A stretch of 5,871 nt of DNA, from positions 1-5,871 of the forward strand of contig CAYXKM010000323.1 in NCBI GenBank assembly GCA_964465665.1. The letters run 5' to 3'. Below, one piece after another: positions 1 to 5,871 of this stretch. The notes under the pieces were generated by a model. That model had not been told where the DNA came from and searched no databases. It saw only the letters and a program-made list of their open reading frames with translations. Position 1 is the first letter of the stretch. Each line of letters opens with the position of its first letter. The DNA is from JAKEGN01 sp964465665. Its GTDB lineage: Bacteria > Pseudomonadota > Gammaproteobacteria > Steroidobacterales > Woeseiaceae. The position numbers were made by a program, and so were the translations under genes.

Positions 1-1050
1 CGCGCCGTGTGCCTCCTCGATGATCCTGTGCAACTCTTCGACCGACAGGTTCAGTTTGCCGCGGTAGTCGTCCTGGCCACGATACGGTTCTTTGGTGAAC
101 GCCGCCGGGCCGGTGAAACCGCCATCGACAAAAATCTTTACCGCCCCGAGCTTGAGGAATTCGTCACCGTTCCCGGACTTGCGGCCAAAAGCCGCCATGG
201 CTTCGCCACCTTCCCAGGCGACCTGAACGGCCGCGCGCGGCAATAATCCCGCATGGTCGCGGTAAATCCGTTCCCACTCCGGATAATTTTCGATCGTGCC
301 GGTGGCATGCACGAGACTCGTGATGCCCAGGCGCAACTGGTCTTTCAGCATGGCAACGAGGCTTTCGCGAACTTCCTCGTCGGTCGCTTCCGGGATGAGC
401 CTGCTGACGATGTCGCCCTGCTCGCGGATGATGCCGTTCATCTCGCCCGTGCTGTCTCGTTCGATGAGGCCGCCGTCCGGGTCCGGTGTGTCACGGTCGA
501 TGTCAGCGAGTTGCAGTCCGAGGCTGCTGACCACGACGCTGTGCCCGCCGGCGCGATGCAGGTACACGGGATTGCCAGGAGCCGCTGCATCGAGATCACT
601 GCGTGTCGGGCGGCGCAGCTCCTCCATCACGTCCTCGGACCAGCCGTAGCCGGTGATCCATTCACCGGGACCGAGCTCAGCCGCTTTGTCCGCAACCAGT
701 TGCTTTAGTTCGCGGATGGAACGCGTGCCGGCCAGATCGATGTAACGCTTCGGTTGACCACGAATGTGCGTGTGAGTATCGATAAAGCCAGGCATGAGTA
801 TCCGGCCCTGCAGGTCGGTGGTCGTTGTCGCATCGAACCTGTCTGCCAGTTCCTCACCGCCGACTGCGACAATGCGCCCGTCGTTGATTACGACGACGGA
901 AGCCACAGTCCCTGCAGGGTCCAGCGTCAGTATCTTGCCATTCACCAGCATGTCGTCAACCGACGTCTTCGTGCCGGCATCACCGCAACCGGCCAGCAAC
1001 AGCAGCAGAAAAATCGGGGTCAGACCACGTTTATGCTCGAAGTCACTCAT
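1..1050 (-). CDS. Lipoprotein amidohydrolase of the YtcJ / amidohydrolase-3 type (C-terminus cut by window edge)
   Basis: This is a metal-dependent hydrolase of the amidohydrolase superfamily. It probably cleaves an amide or related C-N bond of an unknown substrate. The ATG is at 1050-1048, and 350 residues are visible before the gene leaves the window at base 1. The N-terminus is a lipoprotein signal: residues 7-8 are KR, followed by a leucine run and the lipobox L19-A-G-C22. Gly and Asp follow the cysteine, so outer-membrane sorting is likely by the E. coli rule. Next come the typical small beta-domain (NGKILTLDP, then NDGRIVAVGG), the metal motif GFIDTHTH with histidines near 93 and 95, another HS near residue 170, VHA near 248 and VKIFVDGG with lysine near 305. 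All fit the YtcJ-like group, which usually exceeds 500 residues, so roughly a third is missing. The start overlaps the stop of the upstream symporter by 8 bp (ATGAGTGA), and GGAGG lies 10 nt upstream, which supports this start. The family call is firm; the substrate is unknown. Confidence 0.9.
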   Translation of the reverse strand, partial: MSDFEHKRGLTPIFLLLLLAGCGDAGTKTSVDDMLVNGKILTLDPAGTVASVVVINDGRIVAVGGEELADRFDATTTTDLQGRILMPGFIDTHTHIRGQPKRYIDLAGTRSIRELKQLVADKAAELGPGEWITGYGWSEDVMEELRRPTRSDLDAAAPGNPVYLHRAGGHSVVVSSLGLQLADIDRDTPDPDGGLIERDSTGEMNGIIREQGDIVSRLIPEATDEEVRESLVAMLKDQLRLGITSLVHATGTIENYPEWERIYRDHAGLLPRAAVQVAWEGGEAMAAFGRKSGNGDEFLKLGAVKIFVDGGFTGPAAFTKEPYRGQDDYRGKLNLSVEELHRIIEEAHGA

Positions 1051-1092
1051 GCTGCATCTGCCTCCGCCAGTAATCGTGGTCTGACCCCGATT
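1012..1092. repeat. Inverted-repeat element (REP/RAYT-like) spanning the overlap of two genes
   Basis: The left arm at 1012-1029 reads AATCGGGGTCAGACCACG, and the right arm at 1075-1092 is its exact reverse complement (18 of 18). After one mismatch (1030 against 1074) three more bases pair (1031-1033 with 1071-1073), giving 21 of 22 over 1012-1033 and 1071-1092. The centre of each arm is itself nearly palindromic (GGTC-A-GACC). About 37 nt lie between the full arms. From memory, GGGGTCAGACCACG-like sequences are scattered in gammaproteobacterial genomes near REP-associated tyrosine transposases; no transposase is in this window. Both arms are inside coding sequence: the right arm in the end of the symporter gene, the left arm in the signal-peptide region of the amidohydrolase gene. 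The repeat is directly visible; assignment to a REP or MITE family is inference. Confidence 0.85.
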
Positions 1093-2509
1093 GATTCGAA
1101 TTGGTCGCGCGGCTGACGAGGGTGGTCAGCGCCAGGCCGACGACGAAGCCGGGAATCATTTCGTAAAGATCGTAGGTTTGCGATTTGAAAAACAGCACCC
1201 AGGCAACGCTGGTGAGGAATCCGCCGAGCATACCGGCGGCCACACCGGTCAGGTTGACCTTGCGGTCATAAAGCATGCACAGGATGACCGGACCGAATGC
1301 CGCGCCGAGGCCGGACCATGCAAACAGGATGAACCAGAAAATGAACTTCACTTCCTCGAGTGCGAATGCAACGGCCACTACACCAACCACGATGGTCACA
1401 ACCTTGCCATAGCCGGCCAGCGCCTCGTCGCTGCGGGTGCTGCCGAAAATCTTCTGCATCGTGTCGCGCACGACGGCTGACGATGCGAGCAACAACAGCG
1501 AATCGACCGTCGACATGATCGCCGCCAGCACGACGATCATGAGCACACCAGTCAGCACGGGCGGAAACAGTTCGGTGGCCAGCACGGGGAATACGGTTTC
1601 GGCATCGCCGAGTTCCGGAATGAGGGCGCGGCCGGCCATGCCGGCAGTGACCGCGCCGGCGTCGAACAAAAGGATCACGATGACCGACATGGCGCGTGCT
1701 TTTTTTAGTTGTGTCTCATCGTCGATCGACATGAAGCGCACCATGAGTTGCGGCACGCCGAGAAACGGCAGCCCGATGGCCATAAAACTGAACAAGGCGA
1801 TCCAGCCCACGGTGCCGCTGTCAGTGATACTCCACATGCTGAGTAGCGCAGGGTCCTGCGCCATCAGGTTATCGCTGACGCTCTGCCACCCGCCACCCGC
1901 CTGAATTGCCACGAGTGGCACCGTTACCAGCCCGGCCAACATCAATCCGCCCTGCAACACGTCCGTGTAAGCCACTGCTTTGTATCCGCCGACGAAAGTG
2001 TAGGCGATGATGATGACCGCGCCGACGATGACCGCCGTGGAATAGTCGAGGCCGATGAATGCGCCGAGCGCCTTGCCGGATGCCACCATCTGGGCAGTCA
2101 CATAAGCGCACACCATGGTCAGTATGATGACGACGGCAATGCCGCGCAGAATATGCCGGCGGTCGTCGAATCGCGCAGCGAACACATCCGGCAGCGTGAT
2201 CGAGTCGGTTGCATCGCTCAGGCGCTTCAGTTTCCGCGAGATCAGCGTCCACGACAGCGCGACACCGATCACTTCACCGACGACCACCCAGTATGCCTGC
2301 GCACCGACGGCATAACCCATGCCGGTGAGCCCGAGCAGCAACCATCCGCTTTCGCCGGTCGCATTGGTGCTGAATGCGACCACCCAGTACGGCAATTTCT
2401 TGCCCGCAAGAAAAAAACCGCTGAGCGTCCTGGTTTCGCGGCGGCTCCAGATCGCAAGCACCGCGAGCGACAGGAGATAGACGAGCAGCACCAGTACGGG
2501 TGTCGACAT
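1043..2509 (-). CDS. Sodium/solute symporter, SSF family, PutP-like
   Basis: This 488-residue inner-membrane protein should import a small organic solute, perhaps an amino acid or related amine, driven by the sodium gradient. Length and layout match E. coli PutP (about 500 residues), with about 13 hydrophobic segments starting at residues 2-20 and 41-62. PutP-like stretches include SGWLLLGLTG (54-63), ITLPDVFAARF (104-114), TFVGGYKAVAYTDVLQG (171-187), AAIMSTVDSLLL (329-340), WSGLGAAFGPV (398-408) and YEMIPGFVVG (449-458). Ser333-Thr334 match the sodium-binding Ser-Thr pair of PutP TM8. At the TM1 sodium site, where PutP has Asp55-Met56, this protein has Gly52-Glu53, so proline transport should not be assumed. 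GAGGGA lies 5 nt before the ATG and supports the start. The gene begins 16 bp after the PLP-enzyme gene and overlaps the amidohydrolase by 8 bp. Its last 20 or so residues are hydrophilic and partly encoded by the inverted-repeat arm. Family is firm, substrate unknown. Confidence 0.92.
   Translation of the reverse strand: MSTPVLVLLVYLLSLAVLAIWSRRETRTLSGFFLAGKKLPYWVVAFSTNATGESGWLLLGLTGMGYAVGAQAYWVVVGEVIGVALSWTLISRKLKRLSDATDSITLPDVFAARFDDRRHILRGIAVVIILTMVCAYVTAQMVASGKALGAFIGLDYSTAVIVGAVIIIAYTFVGGYKAVAYTDVLQGGLMLAGLVTVPLVAIQAGGGWQSVSDNLMAQDPALLSMWSITDSGTVGWIALFSFMAIGLPFLGVPQLMVRFMSIDDETQLKKARAMSVIVILLFDAGAVTAGMAGRALIPELGDAETVFPVLATELFPPVLTGVLMIVVLAAIMSTVDSLLLLASSAVVRDTMQKIFGSTRSDEALAGYGKVVTIVVGVVAVAFALEEVKFIFWFILFAWSGLGAAFGPVILCMLYDRKVNLTGVAAGMLGGFLTSVAWVLFFKSQTYDLYEMIPGFVVGLALTTLVSRATNSNQSGSDHDYWRRQMQHE
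1061..1065 (-). promoter_or_regulatory. Ribosome binding site of the amidohydrolase gene, inside the repeat loop
   Basis: The minus strand reads GGAGG at 1065-1061, 10 nt before the ATG at 1050. It is a strong Shine-Dalgarno match and it fixes the amidohydrolase start. It lies within the end of the symporter gene and within the unpaired loop of the inverted repeat, together with the symporter stop codon (1045-1043) and the new start codon. This layout fits translational coupling, with terminating ribosomes re-initiating on the downstream gene. Confidence 0.7.
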
Positions 2510-2525
2510 CGAATTCCCTCAGCTT

Positions 2526-3818
2526 TCAATCGACGGTCGCATTGGCTGCGAGCGACTGGTCGAACATATCCAGCATGTAGTCCGCATCGCTCCGGGTAAG
2601 CACCATGGGCGGCCGAAGCTTCAGTATGTTGTCATCAGGCCCGATCGATCCGGTGAGCACACCGCGCTCGCGCAGGTCATTGACTATGTTCGATGCAAGT
2701 TTCCCCGCCGGCGTGCGCGCTTTTCGGTCGCTGACCAGCTCCACCGCCAGGAACAGGCCGGTGCCACGAACATCGCCGATGCACTCGTGCCGCTTCGCCA
2801 GCGACCTGATGCCGTCGGTCAGGTGCTCCCCGACACGCAACGCATTCTGTTGCAGATTCTCTTTTTCGATTACGTCGAGTACCGCGAGTCCGGCGGCGCA
2901 GGAAACCGGGTTGCCGCCAAAGGTATTGAAGTAGTGCCCGTGCGAACTGAATTGCTGTACAAGCTCACGACGCGTCACAATTGCCGACAAGGGATGGCCG
3001 TTGCCCATCGGTTTGCCCATCGTGACGATATCCGGCAGGAAATCATCCGCCTGATAGCCCCAGAAATTCCTGCCGGTACGGCCGAACCCGGGCTGCACTT
3101 CGTCTGCAATGAAAACGCCACCGGCAGCGCGGATGATTTCCGCGGCTTTCCTCAGGTATCCGGGCGGCGGCGCAACCACGCCACAGCTCGAGGCGATGGT
3201 GTCAATGATGAACGCCGCGGGCCTGATGCCGCGGCTCTCGAGCGTTTCCAGCGCCTCGCGCACGTGTGCTGCATACTTTTCGCCGGCATCGCTGCCAATG
3301 TAACGGCCTCGGTAAGTATCCGGACGCGGGACGGTCACGACGTAGTCCGGAACTTCGTCGGCGGGAATGTCCTCGGTCGAAATCTCGTAGATTGCCTTGG
3401 TATTGCCGTGGTAGGCATGGTCCGTGACGATGATGCCGGTACCGCCGGTGCAGGCCCGCGCAATCCGCAGCGCCAGCTCGTTGGCTTCGCTGCCGGTGCA
3501 GCAGAACATCGCAGTATCGAGTTCTTTCGGAAATTTTCCTGTCAGACGTTCCGCGTAATCGAGCACGTTGTCGTGCAGGTACCGGGTGTGCGTATTCAGC
3601 TTTTTCATCTGCGCACAGACCGCGTCGACGACTTTCGGATGACAGTGTCCGACGTGCGGCACGTTGTTGTACATGTCGAGATACTTCCTGCCGCCGGCAT
3701 CGTAAAGCCATACGCCCTCGCCGCGGACCAGGTGTACCGGATTCCGGTAGAACAGCCTGTATGCCGGACCAAGCAGTTGTTTTCGCCGCTCCAGCATCGC
3801 ATCGGTATCGGATTTCAA
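2526..3818 (-). CDS. Class III PLP-dependent aminotransferase / ethanolamine-phosphate phospho-lyase-like enzyme
   Basis: This is a cytoplasmic PLP enzyme of fold type I. From the TTG at 3818 it has 430 residues. Visible motifs are NNVPHVGHCHP (51-61), TGSEAN for cofactor phosphate binding (108-113), AYHGN (135-139), ADEVQ with the ring-nitrogen Asp near 239, TMGKPMGNGHP with the Schiff-base Lys near 269, and FNTFGGNPVSCA (297-308). By memory comparison these resemble human ETNPPL (AGXT2L1), which splits phosphoethanolamine to acetaldehyde, ammonia and phosphate, more than GABA or ornithine aminotransferases. Related bacterial proteins are often annotated only as aspartate aminotransferase family, so a true transaminase is possible. 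The start is uncertain. The frame is open to a TTG at 3875, which would overlap pssA by 29 bp. The TTG at 3818 has AGGGG 8 nt upstream. The first ATG, at 3797, has no clear ribosome binding site and would begin inside the conserved N-terminal alignment. It sits between pssA and the symporter gene, probably in one operon. Confidence 0.9.
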   Translation of the reverse strand: MKSDTDAMLERRKQLLGPAYRLFYRNPVHLVRGEGVWLYDAGGRKYLDMYNNVPHVGHCHPKVVDAVCAQMKKLNTHTRYLHDNVLDYAERLTGKFPKELDTAMFCCTGSEANELALRIARACTGGTGIIVTDHAYHGNTKAIYEISTEDIPADEVPDYVVTVPRPDTYRGRYIGSDAGEKYAAHVREALETLESRGIRPAAFIIDTIASSCGVVAPPPGYLRKAAEIIRAAGGVFIADEVQPGFGRTGRNFWGYQADDFLPDIVTMGKPMGNGHPLSAIVTRRELVQQFSSHGHYFNTFGGNPVSCAAGLAVLDVIEKENLQQNALRVGEHLTDGIRSLAKRHECIGDVRGTGLFLAVELVSDRKARTPAGKLASNIVNDLRERGVLTGSIGPDDNILKLRPPMVLTRSDADYMLDMFDQSLAANATVD

Positions 3819-3846
3819 TTCGCTCGCCCCTGTGCTGCTGCCCGGA

Positions 3847-4575
3847 CTAACTGTCTTTTGTGATCCTGCCGGCAATGATTCCGGCGATCAGCAGGAACAG
3901 TGCCATGAACAACAGAAACTCGGGATAACTTCGCGTTATTCCGCAGTAGTAGGTCGAGACGATGACGAAGATCTGAAATGCATTGATCAGGTGACTGTCA
4001 CGTTTCACGATTTTCGGATAGCGAATGGTCGACACCATGCCGAGCGCCAGTACGAACATCCCCACAGGAAGATAGGCGTGCAGCGGCAGCAGCACGGCGA
4101 TATCCGGGTTCGCCGCGAGAACGATGATGGATGTCGACACCAGGCCCCCGCCGGCGGCGGTCGTCGGGATCCCGGCAAACCAGCCGCTGCGCGGCGCTCC
4201 GGTTGTCAGGTTGAAGCGCGCGAGGCGCATCGCGCCGGCCAGCACAAACACACCGACGGACAACAGCAGCACCCAGTACGCACCGGATTCGACCTCGACA
4301 CCACCGATCTGGATACCAGCCTGAAACACCAGCATGGCCGGTGCGACACCGAAAGACACGAGGTCTGCCATCGAATCGAATTCGGCGCCGAAACTCGATG
4401 TCGCTTTCAGCAGCCGCGCGGCGACGCCATCCATGACGTCGAGCAGTGCGCACCAGATTATCATCCAGCCGGCAAGCTCGATGTCGCCGAGCTGGCCGGT
4501 GACGATCGAGGCCAGTCCCAGCAGCAGGCTCGCCGCTGTGAAACTGTTGGGTATGGTGTAACGAAGTATGCTCAA
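3847..4575 (-). CDS. pssA: CDP-diacylglycerol--serine O-phosphatidyltransferase
   Basis: PssA joins CDP-diacylglycerol and L-serine to make phosphatidylserine, the precursor of phosphatidylethanolamine, at the inner membrane. The 242-residue protein carries the full CDP-alcohol phosphatidyltransferase signature D49-G50-x2-A53-R54-x8-G63-x3-D67-x3-D71, with an extra aspartate at 46 as in the family. PNSFTAASLLLG (9-20), RLARFN (117-122) and GIPTTAAGG (135-143) match the serine-specific, integral-membrane (Bacillus/eukaryote-type) PssA rather than the phospholipase-D-like E. coli enzyme. Hydrophobic helices cover most of the rest. The start appears to be TTG at 4575, because the open frame upstream to the next in-frame stop holds no ATG or GTG; a partial GGCGGA lies 6 nt before it. 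It is the first gene of the minus-strand cluster and ends 28 bp before the preferred PLP-enzyme start. A related activity such as phosphatidylglycerophosphate synthase is less likely given the serine-type motifs. Confidence 0.92.
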   Translation of the reverse strand: MSILRYTIPNSFTAASLLLGLASIVTGQLGDIELAGWMIIWCALLDVMDGVAARLLKATSSFGAEFDSMADLVSFGVAPAMLVFQAGIQIGGVEVESGAYWVLLLSVGVFVLAGAMRLARFNLTTGAPRSGWFAGIPTTAAGGGLVSTSIIVLAANPDIAVLLPLHAYLPVGMFVLALGMVSTIRYPKIVKRDSHLINAFQIFVIVSTYYCGITRSYPEFLLFMALFLLIAGIIAGRITKDS

Positions 4576-4779
4576 TCGGAGTCCGCCGTAACCCGGTTCA
4601 GTGGCGGCTATTCTGCATCGCCCACGCCGTTAAGGCCAGAAAACAGGCTGGATGCGCAATGCAATCCGATGAACAGCCTCATTCCTCTGGGCCTCTCTGG
4701 AATAAAGTGCAATGCCGGGCTATCCTGAGACACAAACTAAATAATGCTCTACGTCCCACGCTCTCCGACGAGTCGCACC
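4576..4779. promoter_or_regulatory. Divergent intergenic region between pssA and the DUF3302 gene
   Basis: These 204 bp separate a minus-strand gene from a plus-strand gene, so promoters for both should lie here. No good sigma-70 pair was found. The best plus-strand candidate is TATCCT just after 4720, with only a weak TGGAAT 17 bp before it. The heptamer GCAATGC occurs twice (4656-4662 and 4709-4715). If the plus-strand gene starts at its earlier ATG (4744), the gap shrinks to 168 bp. The regulatory role rests on position only. Confidence 0.4.
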
Positions 4780-5280
4780 ATGAAACCCACTGAACCTGGA
4801 AGCAGGCTGGCGGCCACACGCTGGCTGAAAAACTCAATGCTGGCGTTGATTCTCCCCGCCAATGCACAGGCTGCATTTTTCCAGGGCGAAGCGCTCGATA
4901 CGGCAGCCGATGTGATGGCGTGGGTCGTTCTGATCGTCGTGCCAATCATCGCCATAGGCGTGTTCCTGCTCGTCCACATTCTCCCGGAAAAAATTGCCGA
5001 GAAGAAAAAGCACCCACAGGCCAAAGCTATCCAGACCCTGTGTATTTTGTCCTTGTTTTTTGGCGGTCTGCTGTGGCCTCTTGCCTGGCTCTGGGCATAC
5101 TCCAAACCGGTCATGTACAAGATGGCTTACGGTACGGACACAGTGGAGCACGGTGCCGAGGGCGAGTTGCAACCATCACCAGCCCATGACGAAGTCGAGG
5201 AACTGCGCGAGTTGCGCAAACGGGTGGCCGAACTCCAAAACCGGCTGGACACGACGTCTTCAAGAGCAGGAAGTGCCTGA
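4780..5280 (+). CDS. DUF3302 (YiaW-like) inner-membrane protein with N-terminal signal peptide
   Basis: The biochemical role is unknown. The family is recognised from the E. coli YiaW pattern: a membrane helix, a short basic loop, a second helix with a W-P-x-x-W-x-W-A core, then a charged tail. From the ATG at 4780 it has 166 residues. They include a likely signal peptide ending LILPANAQA-A near residue 31, helix 1 about 47-67, the loop HILPEKIAEKKKHPQAKAI (66-84), helix 2 about 86-107 containing LLWPLAWLWAYSKP, and a probable coiled coil at 137-157 rich in E, L and R. E. coli YiaW, as remembered, lacks the signal peptide. An in-frame ATG at 4744 would add 12 residues before the signal. 4780 is preferred because it gives a normal signal-peptide length, but neither start has a strong ribosome binding site. 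The stop is 3 bp before the HlyD-like gene, so the two are surely co-transcribed. It probably works with that protein. Confidence 0.82.
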   Translation: MKPTEPGSRLAATRWLKNSMLALILPANAQAAFFQGEALDTAADVMAWVVLIVVPIIAIGVFLLVHILPEKIAEKKKHPQAKAIQTLCILSLFFGGLLWPLAWLWAYSKPVMYKMAYGTDTVEHGAEGELQPSPAHDEVEELRELRKRVAELQNRLDTTSSRAGSA

Positions 5281-5283
5281 CCC

Positions 5284-5871
5284 ATGGAAATCCTGCTGCT
5301 CGGTATCTACTCGTACTTCGCCTGGCTGGTCTACTTCAAGTTCAAATGGCTGCCCTGGAATATCGTCACCCAGGTCATTACCATCACCATCCCTATCATC
5401 GGTCTGACGGCGCTGATCCTGATACTGAATATCGTCGCGCCCTCGTCGCATGACGTACGCGTGATCAACTATGTGGTGCCCGTGGTGCCCCGTGTCACCG
5501 GCCGCGTTACGGACGTGCCGGTCGAACCGAACCGCCCGATCAAGAAAGGCGACGTGCTGTTCCGGATCGACTCCGTGCCGTTCGAACTCGCCGTTAGGGC
5601 AGCCGAGGGCAACCTCGGCATGCTGCGGGCCAAACTGCTCACAGCGGACGCCAACCAACGCACCTTGGGTGAGCAGTTGAACTCCGCTTCCGGCCAGGTC
5701 GCAGCGCTGAGAGCGCAGCTAGGGTTGCTACGCATGCGACTGGAGCAATACACGGAGCTTTCCGTCTCTGGTGCCGGCAACCGGTTCGATCTGGAGCAGA
5801 CACAGGCGCAAATTGCCGAAATCGAAGGGCAGCTCGCCTCGAGCATCGCCAACCAGGCGCAGGTCAGGGAA
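5284..5871 (+). CDS. HlyD/YiaV-like membrane fusion protein (C-terminus cut by window edge)
   Basis: This is a periplasmic adaptor anchored in the inner membrane, of the HlyD/EmrA type and most like E. coli YiaV/YibH. Such proteins usually bridge an inner-membrane pump and an outer-membrane channel, but the partner and cargo are unknown here. The visible 196 residues show two N-terminal hydrophobic segments (about 3-18 and 30-52). A first biotinyl-lipoyl half follows at about 63-100, with VVPRVTGRVTDVPV and IKKGDVLFRID. A long alpha-helical hairpin rich in Q, L and A starts near 104. NRFDLEQTQAQI (166-177) corresponds to the position of NPFSERDIDDA in YiaV (from memory). The ATG at 5284 is preceded by AGGAAG 10 nt upstream. 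The second lipoyl half and beta-barrel domain lie beyond the window. Pairing with the DUF3302 gene matches the yiaV-yiaW arrangement of E. coli and supports the call. Confidence 0.88.
   Translation, partial: MEILLLGIYSYFAWLVYFKFKWLPWNIVTQVITITIPIIGLTALILILNIVAPSSHDVRVINYVVPVVPRVTGRVTDVPVEPNRPIKKGDVLFRIDSVPFELAVRAAEGNLGMLRAKLLTADANQRTLGEQLNSASGQVAALRAQLGLLRMRLEQYTELSVSGAGNRFDLEQTQAQIAEIEGQLASSIANQAQVRE

Noticed and set aside
253..708. Plus-strand open frames at the left end (including 7-246 and 754-1116)
   Set aside because: They lie opposite the amidohydrolase frame, which is continuous from 1050 to base 1 with signal peptide and metal motifs.
991..1008. CTG/CAG-like repeat run as a microsatellite
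   Set aside because: It is simply the leucine-rich core of the lipoprotein signal peptide on the minus strand.
2787..3863. Long plus-strand open frame of 358 codons opposite the PLP-enzyme gene
   Set aside because: It is antisense to a gene with complete catalytic motifs, has no recognisable domain, and is the kind of open frame expected opposite GC-rich coding sequence.
4681..4703. Small inverted repeat ATTCC...GGAAT in the divergent intergenic region
   Set aside because: It has only 5 paired bases around a 13-nt loop and no T run, so it is too weak to call a terminator or operator.
4656..4715. Two copies of GCAATGC in the intergenic region as a possible operator
   Set aside because: A 7-base match repeated once in about 200 bp, with 53 bp between starts and no dyad symmetry, is not enough evidence for a binding site.
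3832..4728. Plus-strand open frame of 298 codons opposite pssA
   Set aside because: Its composition is Q/R/H/D-rich and low in hydrophobic residues, as expected of an antisense shadow. The pssA signature on the other strand is complete.
4701..4730. Sigma-70 promoter for the DUF3302 gene
   Set aside because: TATCCT is an acceptable -10, but the -35 at 17-bp spacing matches only about half of the consensus. It is noted under the intergenic region and not called separately.

Overview
The window looks like chromosomal DNA from a GC-rich proteobacterium, most likely a gammaproteobacterium. The evidence is a PutP-type sodium symporter, a compact PssA, a YiaW/YiaV-like inner-membrane pair, and a short repeat resembling REP/RAYT-associated repeats of gammaproteobacteria. 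The genus cannot be named from sequence reading alone. No tRNA, rRNA, CRISPR array, phage gene or complete transposon was seen.

Bases 1-4575 hold four genes on the minus strand that read as one transcription unit. In transcription order they are: a CDP-diacylglycerol--serine O-phosphatidyltransferase (pssA, 4575-3847); a class III PLP enzyme most like ethanolamine-phosphate phospho-lyases (about 3818-2526); a PutP-like sodium/solute symporter (2509-1043); and a lipoprotein amidohydrolase of the YtcJ type (1050 to beyond base 1, C-terminus missing). Gaps are 28 bp and 16 bp, and the last two genes overlap by 8 bp. One reading is an amine-handling module: the envelope hydrolase releases a product, the symporter imports it, and the PLP enzyme degrades it. 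The linkage to pssA also allows a role in turnover of ethanolamine phosphate from phospholipid. Both readings are inference.

Bases 4576-4779 are a divergent intergenic region that should hold the promoters for both directions, but no convincing promoter box was found.

Bases 4780-5871 hold a plus-strand pair: a DUF3302 (YiaW-like) membrane protein with an added signal peptide, and 3 bp later a HlyD/YiaV-like membrane fusion protein that runs off the right edge.

The most unusual structure is a near-perfect inverted repeat (1012-1033 and 1071-1092) over the symporter/amidohydrolase overlap. Its arms are translated in both genes. Its loop holds the ribosome binding site, stop codon and start codon of the junction.
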